DNA of 64,000 nt, taken from assembly GCF_030816485.1 (NCBI RefSeq), contig NZ_JAUSYC010000001.1, forward strand, positions 2,294,001 through 2,358,000, in the 5' to 3' direction. The DNA is from Arthrobacter sp. B1I2. Its GTDB lineage: Bacteria; Actinomycetota; Actinomycetes; Actinomycetales; Micrococcaceae. This document shows, piece by piece, positions 54,707 to 64,000 of the stretch; the stretch's first letter is position 1, and each line of letters starts with the position of its first letter. A program made the translations under genes and the position numbers. The notes under the pieces were generated by a model. The model saw only the letters and a list, made by a program, of their open reading frames with translations. It searched no databases and was not told the origin of the DNA.

Positions 54707-55672
54707 CTACACCTTCCGGAGGAGCATGCGGCGGATGGAGTGGTCCGCTTCTTTGGTCAGCACCAGCTGCGCCCGGCCCCGAGTGGGCAGGACGTTCTCC
54801 TCCAGGTTGGGCTCGTTGATGCGCTTCCAGATGTCGCGCGCGGTGCTTTCGGCTTCCTCATCGGACAGCGTGGCGTAGCGGTGGAAGTAGGACTCCGGCT
54901 GCGCGAACGCGGTGCTTCGCAGCTTCCGGAACCGGTCCACGTACCACTCCTCGATGTACGAGGTCTTGGCATCGACGTAGATGGAGAAGTCAAAGAAGTC
55001 ACTCAGCGCCAGCCCCTGGCGGCCGTCATGCCGGGGCCTAGCCGGGGCCAGCACGTTCAGGCCCTCCACGATCAGCACGTCCGGGCGGCGGACCACCACT
55101 TCCTTGCCCGGCACGATGTCGTACGTGACGTGGGAGTACCAGGGCGCGCGCACTTCCTCGGCGCCGCCCTTGATCTCACTCACGAAGCGCAGCAGCGCCC
55201 GGCGGTCATAGGATTCCGGGAAGCCCTTCCGGTCCAGCAGCTGCCGGCGCTTGAGCTCGGCCAGGGGGTAGAGGAATCCGTCCGTGGTGATGAGCTCCAC
55301 GTTGGGGGTGCCCGGCCAGCGGCGCAGCATCTCGCGCAACACGCGGGCGATGGTGGACTTGCCCACGGCAACCGATCCGGCCACGCCGATCACGAACGGG
55401 GTGCGCTGGGTCTGCTCGCCCAGGAAGGTGGTGGTGGCCGCGTGCAGCTGCCCGGCCGCCTCGACGTACAGGTGCAGGAGCCGCGACAGCGGCAGGTAAA
55501 CGTCCCTGACTTCATCGATGTCCAGGGGGTCGCCGAGCCCGCGAAGGCGCAGCACATCCTCTTCGTTAAGGGGCTGTTCCATCTGGGCTGCGAGCCGGGA
55601 CCAGGTATGCCGGTCCAGCTCCACGAACGGCGAGGCACCCTCCCCGTTCGCTTCATTGCGTTGCGAAGTCAC
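54707..55672 (-). CDS. coaA: Type I pantothenate kinase
   Basis: A 321-residue kinase for the first step of CoA synthesis. Walker A is [17 protein letters not shown] near residue 105; other blocks are [12 protein letters not shown] and VEGLNVLAP. The frame is open to 56347, opposite glmS; homology starts at [13 protein letters not shown], so the GTG at 55672 is chosen. CAGAAT lies 7 nt upstream, a weak leaderless-type -10. Divergent from glmS. Confidence 0.95.
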   Translation of the reverse strand: MTSQRNEANGEGASPFVELDRHTWSRLAAQMEQPLNEEDVLRLRGLGDPLDIDEVRDVYLPLSRLLHLYVEAAGQLHAATTTFLGEQTQRTPFVIGVAGSVAVGKSTIARVLREMLRRWPGTPNVELITTDGFLYPLAELKRRQLLDRKGFPESYDRRALLRFVSEIKGGAEEVRAPWYSHVTYDIVPGKEVVVRRPDVLIVEGLNVLAPARPRHDGRQGLALSDFFDFSIYVDAKTSYIEEWYVDRFRKLRSTAFAQPESYFHRYATLSDEEAESTARDIWKRINEPNLEENVLPTRGRAQLVLTKEADHSIRRMLLRKV

Positions 55673-55794
55673 GCTAAAGATTCTGCCCCCCGCCCGGCCC
55701 ATCGCGAAATGACGCCCCTGCTCAGCGCGGCGGTGCCCGTCACGGAAGCCCCGCAGGGCGGCCTGCCGGTTTAGAGCAACAGCCGCGCTGCCGA

Positions 55795-55800
55795 TAGTCT
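55795..55800 (+). promoter_or_regulatory. -10 element for a probable leaderless glmS mRNA
   Basis: TAGTCT ends 7 nt before the ATG of glmS at 55808, which has no Shine-Dalgarno. Confidence 0.6.
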
Positions 55801-55807
55801 TGTGCCT

Positions 55808-57700
55808 ATGTGTGGAATCGTGGGATACGTAGGCCGTTCGACTGACGGTGCAATTAACGGTCACAGTGCGCTGGACGTTGTCCTCGAGGGACTGCGCCGC
55901 CTGGAGTACCGCGGTTATGACTCTGCCGGGGTGGCGGTGGTGTCCAAGGGGACCATCGAGTCGCGGAAGAAGTCCGGGAAGCTGAGCAACCTGATCGCTG
56001 AGCTGGAGGCCCGCCCGCTGCCTGAAGCGGTGACCGGCATCGGGCACACCCGCTGGGCCACGCACGGCGGCCCGACGGACCGCAACGCGCACCCGCACCT
56101 GGCTGACGGCGGCAAGCTGGCCGTGATCCACAACGGCATCATCGAAAACTTCGCCGAGCTCAAGCTCGAGCTGCTGGAAAAGGGCGTGACGTTCCTGTCC
56201 GAGACGGACACCGAGGTCGCTGCCGCGCTGCTGGCCGACATCCTGCGGAACAAGCTGGGCGGTGACCCCGCGAACGGTGGCCTGACCCGTGCCATGGAGC
56301 TGGCCTGCCAGCGCCTGGAGGGTGCCTTCACGCTGCTGGCCGTGCACGCGGAGCAGCCCGACGTCGTCGTGGCCGCCCGCCGCAACTCACCGCTGGTGGT
56401 GGGCCTGGGCGAGGGCGAGAACTTCCTGGGCTCGGACGTCTCCGGGTTCATCGACTACACCCGCCGCGCGGTGGAGCTGGGCCAGGACCAGATTGTCACT
56501 ATCACCGCGGACACGGTGGACATCACCGATTTCTACGGCAACCCGGCCCAGGGCAAGGAATACCACGTGGACTGGGACCCGGCCTCGGCGGAAAAGGGCG
56601 GCTTCTCCTCGTTCATGGAGAAGGAAATCCATGACCAGCCCGATGCCGTGGCACAGACCCTGCTGGGGCGTTCGGACATCAAGGGCAACCTGACCCTGGA
56701 TGAGCTGCGGATCGATCCGGAGCGCCTGAAGCAGGTCAACAAGATCATCGTGCTGGCCTGCGGCACCGCTGCGTACGCGGGCATGGTGGCCAAGTACGCC
56801 ATCGAGAACTGGTGCCGGATCCCCACCGAGGTGGAGCTGGCGCACGAGTTCCGCTACCGGGACCCGATCCTGGACGAGAACACCCTGGTGGTGTCCATCA
56901 GCCAGTCCGGCGAGACCATGGACACCCTGATGGCCGTCCGGTACGCCCGGGAGCAGGGCGCCAAGACCATCTCCATCTGCAACACCAACGGCTCCACCAT
57001 TCCGCGCGAGTCCGACGCCGTGCTGTACACGCACGCCGGCCCGGAGATCGCGGTGGCATCCACCAAGGCCTTCCTGGCGCAGATCACCGCCGCGTACCTG
57101 CTGGGCCTGTACCTGGCGCAGCTGCGCGGGAACATCTTCTCCGGCCAGATCAAGGACGTCCTCGCGGACCTGAACAAGATCCCCGCGAAGATCCAGAAGA
57201 TCCTGGACAACGCAGGGCCGCTGCGCGAACTGGCCCGCAGCATGGCGGACGAGAAGTCCGTGCTCTTCCTGGGCCGGCACGTAGGCTACCCCGTGGCCCT
57301 CGAAGGCGCGTTGAAGCTCAAGGAAATCGCGTACATCCACGCCGAAGGCTTCGCCGCCGGCGAGCTCAAGCACGGCCCCATCGCACTGATCGATGACGGC
57401 CAGCCGGTGTTCGTTGTGGTCCCGTCCCCGCGCGGCCGGGACTCGCTGCACGCCAAGGTGGTCTCCAACATCCAGGAAGTCCGTGCCCGTGGCGCCCGGA
57501 CCCTGGTCATCGCCGAGGAAGGCGACGAAGCCGTCAAGGCCTACGCCGAGTACGTCTTCTACGTCCCCGAAACCCCCACCCTGCTCATGCCCCTGCTGAC
57601 CACGGTCCCGCTGCAGATCTTCGCCGCGGAACTGGCAGCGGCCAAGGGCTACGACGTGGACCAGCCCCGCAACCTCGCCAAGAGCGTCACCGTCGAGTAG
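55808..57700 (+). CDS. glmS: Glutamine-fructose-6-phosphate aminotransferase
   Basis: A 630-residue enzyme making glucosamine-6-P from fructose-6-P and glutamine, the entry to UDP-GlcNAc. MCGIVGYVG gives Cys2, which becomes the N-terminal nucleophile after Met removal; this fixes the start at 55808 rather than the GTG at 55802. The glutaminase domain (to about 240) has HTRWATHG; the two SIS domains have [19 protein letters not shown] and the C-terminal AKSVTVE. Full normal length. Confidence 0.97.
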   Translation: MCGIVGYVGRSTDGAINGHSALDVVLEGLRRLEYRGYDSAGVAVVSKGTIESRKKSGKLSNLIAELEARPLPEAVTGIGHTRWATHGGPTDRNAHPHLADGGKLAVIHNGIIENFAELKLELLEKGVTFLSETDTEVAAALLADILRNKLGGDPANGGLTRAMELACQRLEGAFTLLAVHAEQPDVVVAARRNSPLVVGLGEGENFLGSDVSGFIDYTRRAVELGQDQIVTITADTVDITDFYGNPAQGKEYHVDWDPASAEKGGFSSFMEKEIHDQPDAVAQTLLGRSDIKGNLTLDELRIDPERLKQVNKIIVLACGTAAYAGMVAKYAIENWCRIPTEVELAHEFRYRDPILDENTLVVSISQSGETMDTLMAVRYAREQGAKTISICNTNGSTIPRESDAVLYTHAGPEIAVASTKAFLAQITAAYLLGLYLAQLRGNIFSGQIKDVLADLNKIPAKIQKILDNAGPLRELARSMADEKSVLFLGRHVGYPVALEGALKLKEIAYIHAEGFAAGELKHGPIALIDDGQPVFVVVPSPRGRDSLHAKVVSNIQEVRARGARTLVIAEEGDEAVKAYAEYVFYVPETPTLLMPLLTTVPLQIFAAELAAAKGYDVDQPRNLAKSVTVE

Positions 57701-57719
57701 CGGTTACTCCCTGAACAGC

Positions 57720-57754
57720 CGGAAGCCCCGGGCCCTCGCGGCCTGGGGCTTCCG
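57720..57754 (+). terminator. Terminator hairpin of glmS
   Basis: CGGAAGCCCC pairs with GGGGCTTCCG, with an inner GGGCC/GGCCT stem. It lies 19 bp past the glmS stop; only a short T-run (GTTA) follows. Confidence 0.75.
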
Positions 57755-57861
57755 CCGTTAACACTGCCGTGCCAAAACCTCACGTTTGCGCTGATGGCGG
57801 ACAAGGGCGCTATCCCGCCGGAACTGCGGCATCCGCCGGCTTCCGGCCGGGAGGGCCACCG

Positions 57862-57867
57862 TAGAAT
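57862..57867 (+). promoter_or_regulatory. -10 element for a probable leaderless acpS mRNA
   Basis: TAGAAT ends 7 nt before the ATG of acpS. No Shine-Dalgarno precedes it. Confidence 0.65.
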
Positions 57868-57874
57868 AAAGCGC

Positions 57875-58222
57875 ATGATCGTTGGCATTGGGGTAGACGT
57901 AGTAGACATCGAGCGGTTCGGCCGCCAGCTGGAACGGACGCCGGGCCTGAGGGACCGCCTGTTCGTGCCGGCGGAACGGGAACTGAACACCCGGTCCCTG
58001 GCTGCCCGGTTCGCCGCGAAGGAAGCGGTGGCCAAGGTCCTCGGTGCCCCCGCCGGCATGAACTGGCAGGACTGCTGGATCGGCCTGGACCACAACGGGC
58101 CCACCGTCCAGGTCAAGGGGACCGTCCTGGCGGTTGCCGAGGCCAAGGGCGTCAAGCGCTGGCACCTGTCCATCAGCCACGACGGCGGCATCGCTACGGC
58201 CACGGTCCTGGCCGAAGGCTGA
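57875..58222 (+). CDS. acpS: Holo-[acyl-carrier-protein] synthase
   Basis: A 115-residue trimeric phosphopantetheinyl transferase that activates acyl carrier protein with Co[20 protein letters not shown] contains the metal-binding Asp, and [15 protein letters not shown] the conserved KEA motif; [14 protein letters not shown] is the third block. The frame is open to 57794 but homology starts here. It probably forms an operon with the hydrate repair gene 12 bp downstream, and uses the CoA made through coaA. Confidence 0.95.
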   Translation: MIVGIGVDVVDIERFGRQLERTPGLRDRLFVPAERELNTRSLAARFAAKEAVAKVLGAPAGMNWQDCWIGLDHNGPTVQVKGTVLAVAEAKGVKRWHLSISHDGGIATATVLAEG

Positions 58223-58234
58223 CCCGGCCGCAGC

Positions 58235-59818
58235 ATGATCAGCGCCTACACCGGAACCCAGGTCCGTGCAGCCGAGGAGCCCCTCCTGGCCGCCGGCCTG
58301 GGGGACGTGCTCATGCAGCGCGCCGCGCACGGCCTGGCCAACGCCGTCGTCCATGAACTCAAGTCCCGCGGCCGCCGCCTGAGCGGCGCCCGCGTGGTGG
58401 TGCTGGCCGGCAAGGGCAACAACGGTGGCGATGGTCTCTACGCGGCCGCCTTCCTTGCCACCCGCGGGATGCGCACGACGGCGGTACTCACCGGGGATTC
58501 CGCCCATCAGGCCGGGCTGGCCGCGTTCGAGCGTGCGGGCGGCAGGGTGCACCGGCTTACGGATTCGGCACTTCCGGCACTCGCGGCGGAAACCGCCGCT
58601 GCCGACGTCGTGATCGACGCCGTGCTGGGAACCGGCGCGAAGGGCGGGCTGCGGGGGAGTGCCGCGGAGCTGGTCCAGGCCCTCACTGACGGAGACATGC
58701 CCGGGCTCGTGGTGGCCTGCGACCTCCCCAGCGGCGTCGACGCGGATACCGGCGAGGCCGCCGGTCCGGTCCTGCCGGCGGACCTGACCGTCACCTTCGG
58801 GGGAGCGAAGGCCGGCCTGCTGGCCGATCCCGGCGCAGACCATGCCGGCCGGGTGCTGGTGGTGCCGATCGGGATTGAGGAGCATTTGCCGAAGCCGTCA
58901 CTGCGCCGGCTGGAGGACGCCGACCTGGCACGCCTCCTGCCGCAGCCCGCACGGCGCGCGCAAAAATACTCCCGCGGCGTGCTGGGAGTGGTGGCCGGAT
59001 CCGAGGACTACCCAGGGGCAGCAGTCCTCGCATGCAGGGGTGCCCTGGCCGCGGGAGTGGGCATGGTCCGGTACCTCGGTCCGCCGTCGGTGGCCGACCT
59101 GGTCCGGCAGTCCTGCCCGGAGGTGGTTTGCAGCACGGGAAGCGTGGCCGACAACCGGGTGCAGGCGTGGCTGGTGGGCTCCGGGATGGGGCCGCAGGAC
59201 CACGAGCAGCTGGCCCGGGCCGGGCATGCGATTGCGTCCGGCCTTCCGGTGGTGGCCGACGCCGGCGCGCTGCCCGCCCTTCCTGACACCCTCGCCCCGC
59301 ACGTGGTGCTGACGCCGCATGCCGGGGAGCTCGCATGCCTGTTCCAGCGCCTGGGCGGCGGGGAGGACCGGGAGGCGGTGGAAGCCGGGACGCTCGCCGC
59401 TGTCCGCCAGGCTGCCGACCGCACCGGGGCCACCGTCCTGCTCAAGGGCGCCAGCACCCTCGTGGCCGCGCCCTCGGGCCATACCTTCAGCCAGGCCGAC
59501 GGTACGCCCTGGCTCGCCACTGCCGGCAGCGGGGACGTCCTGGCCGGCGTCATCGGTGCGCTGCTGGCCCAGGCGGGGCCCGACGTCGGCCGCTTCCGTG
59601 AAGTGGGCATCGAGGCGGACGGGCGGTGGGCTGCCATCGCCGCGCTCGGGGCCGCCCTGCACGGCCGGGCCGGGAGGGCGGCGTCGGATGGCGTATCGGG
59701 CGGCCCGGTCACCGCGGGCAGCGTGGCGAATGCCGTACCAGAAATCTGGGGTAAAGTAAGCCTGCTTAGTAACTATGGAGCCTGGAAACGTAATAGTCAC
59801 AGCCAGCCATTACGGTAG
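58235..59818 (+). CDS. nnrD: Bifunctional NAD(P)H-hydrate epimerase/dehydratase
   Basis: A 527-residue repair enzyme for hydrated NAD(P)H. The N-terminal YjeF_N epimerase domain (1-210) has VVVLAGKGNNGGDG; the C-terminal ADP-dependent dehydratase domain (about 235-500) has VVADAGAL, LTPHAGELA, LLKGASTLVA and the ribokinase-like ATAGSGDVLAGVIGALLAQ. The two domains are fused as in many bacteria. Probably translated with acpS, since no Shine-Dalgarno precedes its ATG. The last 25 or so residues are an unconserved tail. Confidence 0.94.
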   Translation: MISAYTGTQVRAAEEPLLAAGLGDVLMQRAAHGLANAVVHELKSRGRRLSGARVVVLAGKGNNGGDGLYAAAFLATRGMRTTAVLTGDSAHQAGLAAFERAGGRVHRLTDSALPALAAETAAADVVIDAVLGTGAKGGLRGSAAELVQALTDGDMPGLVVACDLPSGVDADTGEAAGPVLPADLTVTFGGAKAGLLADPGADHAGRVLVVPIGIEEHLPKPSLRRLEDADLARLLPQPARRAQKYSRGVLGVVAGSEDYPGAAVLACRGALAAGVGMVRYLGPPSVADLVRQSCPEVVCSTGSVADNRVQAWLVGSGMGPQDHEQLARAGHAIASGLPVVADAGALPALPDTLAPHVVLTPHAGELACLFQRLGGGEDREAVEAGTLAAVRQAADRTGATVLLKGASTLVAAPSGHTFSQADGTPWLATAGSGDVLAGVIGALLAQAGPDVGRFREVGIEADGRWAAIAALGAALHGRAGRAASDGVSGGPVTAGSVANAVPEIWGKVSLLSNYGAWKRNSHSQPLR

Positions 59819-59832
59819 GCATTAGTTCGCAC

Positions 59833-59866
59833 CAGCAGCAGGGGCGTTCCGATGCCGTTGCTGCTG
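59833..59866 (+). other. Hairpin between nnrD and glgX
   Basis: CAGCAGCA (59833-59840) pairs with TGCTGCTG (59859-59866) with an 18-nt loop. It ends 20 bp before the glgX start, without a T-run. It could lie in the glgX leader; function unknown. Confidence 0.45.
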
Positions 59867-59886
59867 ACCAATAAATGAGGAGCACG

Positions 59887-62127
59887 ATGGAAGTCTGGCC
59901 TGGAAACGCCTACCCGCTGGGAGCTACCTTTGACGGCACCGGCACCAATTTCGCCCTGTTCAGCGAACGGGCCGAGCGGGTGGAACTCTGCCTCCTGTCC
60001 GATGACCTGACCGAAACCCGGATCGAACTGACCGAGGTGGACGGATACGTGTGGCACTGCTACCTGCCGCACATCCAGCCCGGCCAGAAGTACGGCTACC
60101 GCGTGCACGGCCCCTACGATCCCGCGAGCGGCAACCGCTTCAACCCGAACAAGCTGCTCATGGACCCCTACGCCAAGGCCATCCAGGGCCAGATCGACTG
60201 GGACCCTGCGCTCTTCTCCTACGAATTCGGCGACCCCGATTCCCGCAACGACGCCGATTCAGCTCCGCACACCATGCACGGCGTGGTCATCAACCCCTTC
60301 TTTGAGTGGGACGGCGACCGCCAGCTGCGGATCCCGTACCACGAATCCGTCATCTACGAAGCCCACGTCAAGGGCCTGACCGAGCTGCACCCGGAGATCC
60401 CCGACGAGCAGCGCGGCACCTACGCCGGCGTGTCCCACCCCGCGGTCATCGACCACATGAAGAAGCTCGGCGTCACCGCCATCGAGCTCATGCCCGTCCA
60501 CCAGTTCGTCAACGACGGCACCCTGGTGGAGAAGGGGCTCAACAACTACTGGGGCTACAACACCATCGGGTTCTTCGCCCCGCAGAACACCTACAGCTCC
60601 ACGGGCGACGTGGGCCACCAGGTGCAGGAATTCAAGGCCATGGTCCGCGACCTGCACCGCGCGGGCATCGAAGTGATCCTCGACGTCGTCTACAACCACA
60701 CCGCCGAAGGCAACCACCTTGGCCCCACGCTGTCCTTCAAGGGGATCGACAACCAGGCCTACTACCGCCTGGTGGATAACGACCTCAAGCACTACATGGA
60801 CTACACCGGCACCGGCAACTCGCTGAACGTGCGCCACCCGCACTCCCTGCAGCTGCTCATGGACTCCCTGCGCTACTGGGTCACCGAGATGCATGTGGAC
60901 GGCTTCCGTTTCGACCTCGCCTCCACACTGGCCCGTGAGTTCTACGATGTGGACAAGCTCTCCACCTTCTTCGAACTCATCCAGCAGGACCCGGTAGTTT
61001 CCCAGGTCAAGTTGATCGCCGAGCCCTGGGACGTGGGCCCGGGCGGCTACCAGGTGGGCAACTTCCCGCCGCAGTGGACGGAATGGAACGGCAAGTACCG
61101 CGACACCGTCCGCGACTTCTGGCGCGGTGAGCCCTCCACCCTGGGCGAGTTCGCTTCCCGGCTGACCGGCTCCGCCGACCTTTACGAAAGCTCCGCCCGC
61201 CGCCCCGTGGCCTCGATCAACTTCGTCACCGCCCACGACGGCTTCACCATGCGGGACCTGGTCTCCTACAACGAGAAGCACAACGAGGCCAACGGCGAAG
61301 GCAACAACGACGGCGAATCGCACAACCGGTCCTGGAACTGCGGCGTTGAAGGCGACACGGACGATGACAAGGTCCTGACCCTGCGCGCCCGCCAGCAGAG
61401 GAACTTCATTGCCACCCTGCTGCTCTCCCAGGGCGTGCCCATGCTGCTTCACGGCGACGAACTCGGCCGCACCCAGCAGGGCAACAACAACACCTACTGC
61501 CAGGACTCCGAGCTCAGCTGGATCCACTGGGAAGCCATGGACCAGCCGCTCGTGGAGTTCACCGCCTTCGTCAACAGGATCCGCCACGACCACCCCACGT
61601 TCCGCCGCAGCCGCTTCTTCGACGGCCGGCCGGTACGCCGCGGCGAAGGCGAGAAGCTGCCGGACATCGTCTGGCTGAAGACCGACGGCACCGAAATGCT
61701 GCCGGAGGACTGGGGAAGCGGCTTCGGCCGGACCATCGGCGTGTTCTACAACGGCGACGGCATCCAGGAACAGGATTCCCGCGGCCGCCGGATTACTGAC
61801 GACAGCTTCATCATGGCCTTCAACGCCCACGACGACGTTGTGGACTTCTGCCTGCCCTCCGACGAGTACGCCCAGTACTGGGAGGTGCTGGTTGATACGG
61901 CCAAGCAGGCCGATGCCTACGAGCCCCTCAAGGCGAAGGCGACACTGACGCTGGAAGCGAAGTCGATGGTGGTGCTGCGCGCCTACTCCGGCCCCGAGGA
62001 AGAAGTGGACCTTTCCGCCGCGGCTTCCCTGGCCTCCATGGCCGAGCATGAGGAAGCCCAGGAGGAGATGGTGGAAGCCCAGACCAAGGCAGCGGAAGCA
62101 AGCGAGGAAAGGGCAACAAAGGCATGA
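59887..62127 (+). CDS. glgX: Glycogen debranching enzyme (GlgX/TreX type)
   Basis: A 746-residue GH13 isoamylase-type enzyme that hydrolyses alpha-1,6 branches. An N-terminal CBM48 (about 1-130, [28 protein letters not shown]) precedes the barrel with VVYNHTAEG, the nucleophile [11 protein letters not shown], the acid/base LIAEPWDVG and [12 protein letters not shown]. The ATG at 59887 follows GAGGAG; the ATG 12 bp upstream is part of that site. A Glu/Ala-rich tail of about 40 residues ends the protein. It overlaps treY (ATGA), so it most likely acts as TreX, feeding linear maltodextrin to TreY-TreZ. Confidence 0.93.
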   Translation: MEVWPGNAYPLGATFDGTGTNFALFSERAERVELCLLSDDLTETRIELTEVDGYVWHCYLPHIQPGQKYGYRVHGPYDPASGNRFNPNKLLMDPYAKAIQGQIDWDPALFSYEFGDPDSRNDADSAPHTMHGVVINPFFEWDGDRQLRIPYHESVIYEAHVKGLTELHPEIPDEQRGTYAGVSHPAVIDHMKKLGVTAIELMPVHQFVNDGTLVEKGLNNYWGYNTIGFFAPQNTYSSTGDVGHQVQEFKAMVRDLHRAGIEVILDVVYNHTAEGNHLGPTLSFKGIDNQAYYRLVDNDLKHYMDYTGTGNSLNVRHPHSLQLLMDSLRYWVTEMHVDGFRFDLASTLAREFYDVDKLSTFFELIQQDPVVSQVKLIAEPWDVGPGGYQVGNFPPQWTEWNGKYRDTVRDFWRGEPSTLGEFASRLTGSADLYESSARRPVASINFVTAHDGFTMRDLVSYNEKHNEANGEGNNDGESHNRSWNCGVEGDTDDDKVLTLRARQQRNFIATLLLSQGVPMLLHGDELGRTQQGNNNTYCQDSELSWIHWEAMDQPLVEFTAFVNRIRHDHPTFRRSRFFDGRPVRRGEGEKLPDIVWLKTDGTEMLPEDWGSGFGRTIGVFYNGDGIQEQDSRGRRITDDSFIMAFNAHDDVVDFCLPSDEYAQYWEVLVDTAKQADAYEPLKAKATLTLEAKSMVVLRAYSGPEEEVDLSAAASLASMAEHEEAQEEMVEAQTKAAEASEERATKA

Positions 62128-64000
62128 GGACCCCGGTCTCCACTTACCGCCTGCAGATCCGCAGCAGCTTCACCCTGTTCGACGCTGCCCAGCAGGTCCC
62201 GTACCTGAAGGACCTCGGCGTGGATTGGGTGTACCTGTCGCCCATCCTCACCGCGGAGAAGGGCTCGGACCACGGCTACGACGTAACCGATCCCTCCGCC
62301 GTGGACCCGGACCGCGGCGGCCCGGAAGGCCTGCTGGCCCTCTCCAAGGCAGCCCGCGAGCACGACATGGGCGTCCTGGTGGACATCGTGCCCAACCACG
62401 TGGGCGTGGCCTCCCCGCCGCAGAACCCGTGGTGGTGGTCCCTGCTCAAGGACGGCCGCGAATCGCCGTACGCCGAAGCGTTCGACGTCGACTGGGACCT
62501 GGGCGGCGGAAAGGTCCGGCTTCCCATGCTGGGCTCCGATGCGGACCTGGACAAGCTGGAGGTCAAGGACGGCGAGCTCCGCTACTACGACCACCGGTTC
62601 CCCCTGGCCGAGGGCACGTACAGCGAGGGTGACTCCCCGCAGGACGTCCACTCCCGGCAGCACTACCAGCTGATGGACTGGCGCCGCGCCGACGCCGAGC
62701 TGAACTACCGGCGCTTCTTTGCGGTCACCACGCTCGCCGGCATCCGGGTGGAAGTACCGTCCGTCTTCGAAAAGGCCCATGCCGAGGTGGGCCGCTGGTT
62801 CACCGACGGCCTGGTGGACGGGCTCCGCGTGGACCACCCGGACGGGCTGGCTGATCCCGCCGGCTACCTCCGCTGGCTCAAGGACCTCAGCGGCGGCGCG
62901 TACGTCCTGGTGGAGAAGATCCTGGAACCGGGCGAAGTGCTGCCGCAGGACTTCGCCTGCGAAGGCACCACCGGATACGACGCGCTGGCGGACGTGGACC
63001 GGGTCTTCGTGGACCCGGCAGGGCAGCAGGCCCTGGACACACTGGATGCCAGGCTGCGTGGAACCCCGGAACCTGCGGACTATGCCGAAATGATCCGTGG
63101 CACCAAACGCATGATCGCCGACGGCATCCTGCGCTCGGAAGTGCTGCGGCTGGCCCGGCTGGTCCCGGAGTCCCGCGGGCTCCCCGTGGACCAGGCAGCC
63201 GATGCCATCGCCGAGATCATCGCGTCCTTCCCGGTGTACCGGTCGTACCTTCCGGTGGGTGCCGACGTCCTCAAGGAGGCCTGCGAGTCCGCCGCGGCGC
63301 ACCGGCCGGACCTGGAAGTGGCGGTGGGCACCCTCCTTCCGCTGCTGCTGGATCCTGCCGAACCCATTGCCGTCCGGTTCCAGCAGACCTCCGGCATGGT
63401 CATGGCCAAGGGCGTGGAGGACACTGCGTTCTACCGCTACACCCGGCTGGGCACCCTGACCGAGGTAGGCGCCGAGCCCACCGAGTTCGCCGTGGCACCG
63501 GAGGAATTCCACCACCGAATGCAGCGGCGCCAGCAGGAACTGCCGCTGTCCATGACCACCCTGTCCACCCACGACACCAAGCGCAGCGAGGACGCCCGGG
63601 CACGCATCTCGGTCATCGCCGAGCTGCCGCAGGAGTGGGCGGACACACTCGAGACGCTGCGTGGCCTGACGCCGATCCCGGACGGGCCGTACGAGAACCT
63701 GCTGTGGCAGGCAATCGTCGGGGCCTGGCCGGCAAGCCGGGAACGGCTGCAGGGCTACGCCGAGAAGGCGGCCCGGGAGGCCGGCAACTCCACGAAGTGG
63801 ACTGATCCCAACGAGGACTTTGAGGCCAAGGTGAAGGCCGCCGTGGACGCAGTCTTCGACGACGCCAAGGTTGCCAAAGTGGTTGACGACTTCGTGGCCC
63901 GCATCGACGCCTTCTCCGCCGCCAACTCGGTTTCCGCGAAACTGGTCCAGCTGACCATGCCCGGCGTACCGGACGTGTACCAGGGCAGCGAGTTCTGGGA
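62124..64000 (+). CDS. treY: Maltooligosyl trehalose synthase, 3' end beyond the window
   Basis: The first 625 or so residues of a GH13 enzyme that turns the reducing end of maltodextrins into a trehalosyl unit. [48 protein letters not shown], the nucleophile region [20 protein letters not shown]-type (here [12 protein letters not shown]) and the TreY-specific [13 protein letters not shown] and [10 protein letters not shown] blocks are present. The frame is open to the last base. ATG overlaps the glgX stop. treZ is expected downstream. Confidence 0.94.
   Translation, partial: MRTPVSTYRLQIRSSFTLFDAAQQVPYLKDLGVDWVYLSPILTAEKGSDHGYDVTDPSAVDPDRGGPEGLLALSKAAREHDMGVLVDIVPNHVGVASPPQNPWWWSLLKDGRESPYAEAFDVDWDLGGGKVRLPMLGSDADLDKLEVKDGELRYYDHRFPLAEGTYSEGDSPQDVHSRQHYQLMDWRRADAELNYRRFFAVTTLAGIRVEVPSVFEKAHAEVGRWFTDGLVDGLRVDHPDGLADPAGYLRWLKDLSGGAYVLVEKILEPGEVLPQDFACEGTTGYDALADVDRVFVDPAGQQALDTLDARLRGTPEPADYAEMIRGTKRMIADGILRSEVLRLARLVPESRGLPVDQAADAIAEIIASFPVYRSYLPVGADVLKEACESAAAHRPDLEVAVGTLLPLLLDPAEPIAVRFQQTSGMVMAKGVEDTAFYRYTRLGTLTEVGAEPTEFAVAPEEFHHRMQRRQQELPLSMTTLSTHDTKRSEDARARISVIAELPQEWADTLETLRGLTPIPDGPYENLLWQAIVGAWPASRERLQGYAEKAAREAGNSTKWTDPNEDFEAKVKAAVDAVFDDAKVAKVVDDFVARIDAFSAANSVSAKLVQLTMPGVPDVYQGSEFW

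Overview
The window is a chromosomal segment of a high-GC Gram-positive bacterium, most likely a member of the Micrococcaceae close to Arthrobacter or Pseudarthrobacter. The reasons are the GTG and TTG starts, the actinobacterial ribosomal protein order, alanine/lysine/glutamate-rich tails on several ribosomal proteins, and an spc operon without the S14 gene, as described for Micrococcus luteus. No rRNA, tRNA, CRISPR array, insertion sequence or prophage is visible. This identification comes from reading the sequence; no database search was run.

Layout. 1-2.8 kb: a Nramp manganese transporter and a convergent GH1 beta-glucosidase. 3.2-16.2 kb: the S10 operon (rpsJ to rpsQ), the spc operon (rplN to rplO), then secY-adk and map. 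16.3-19.6 kb: a UgpABE-like ABC importer without its ATPase, on the minus strand. 19.8-20.8 kb: a P1-family (NylC/DmpA-type) hydrolase carrying an unusual internal palindrome. 21.0-25.1 kb: infA-rpmJ, rpsM-rpsK, rpoA-rplQ and truA; rpsD is absent.

25.1-44.1 kb is accessory. It holds a divergent histidine kinase/response regulator pair, an HPt-like protein that lacks its phospho-accepting histidine, and two complete tandem Tad (Flp pilus) loci, all transcribed on the minus strand except the response regulator. Both loci have the order flp - tadE - tadG-like - cpaB - tadZ/cpaE - tadA - tadB - tadC. The upstream locus (35.8-44.1 kb) has two pilins and the only prepilin peptidase, and by eye is less GC-rich at third positions than locus 1. 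The block lies between truA and rplM, which are commonly neighbours in Actinobacteria.

44.4-45.3 kb: rplM-rpsI. 45.4-48.6 kb: two membrane glycosyltransferases (GT39; GT2 fused to GtrA), convergent with rpsI. 48.8-50.6 kb: glmM and mscL. 51.0-53.7 kb: an unrecognised two-gene unit of a PaaK/CapK-like adenylate-forming enzyme and a nitroreductase-like protein. 53.8-59.8 kb: a VanY-type carboxypeptidase lipoprotein, coaA, glmS, acpS and the NAD(P)H-hydrate repair enzyme. 59.9-64 kb: glgX/treX and a treY cut by the window edge, the start of a glycogen-to-trehalose pathway.

Cell-wall functions cluster here: glmM and glmS for UDP-GlcNAc, VanY for peptidoglycan trimming, the glycosyltransferases, MscL and the pili. 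A notable regulatory pattern is the number of genes, especially between 48 and 58 kb, with a TAnnnT -10 hexamer ending 6-7 nt before the start codon and no Shine-Dalgarno, which suggests leaderless mRNAs.
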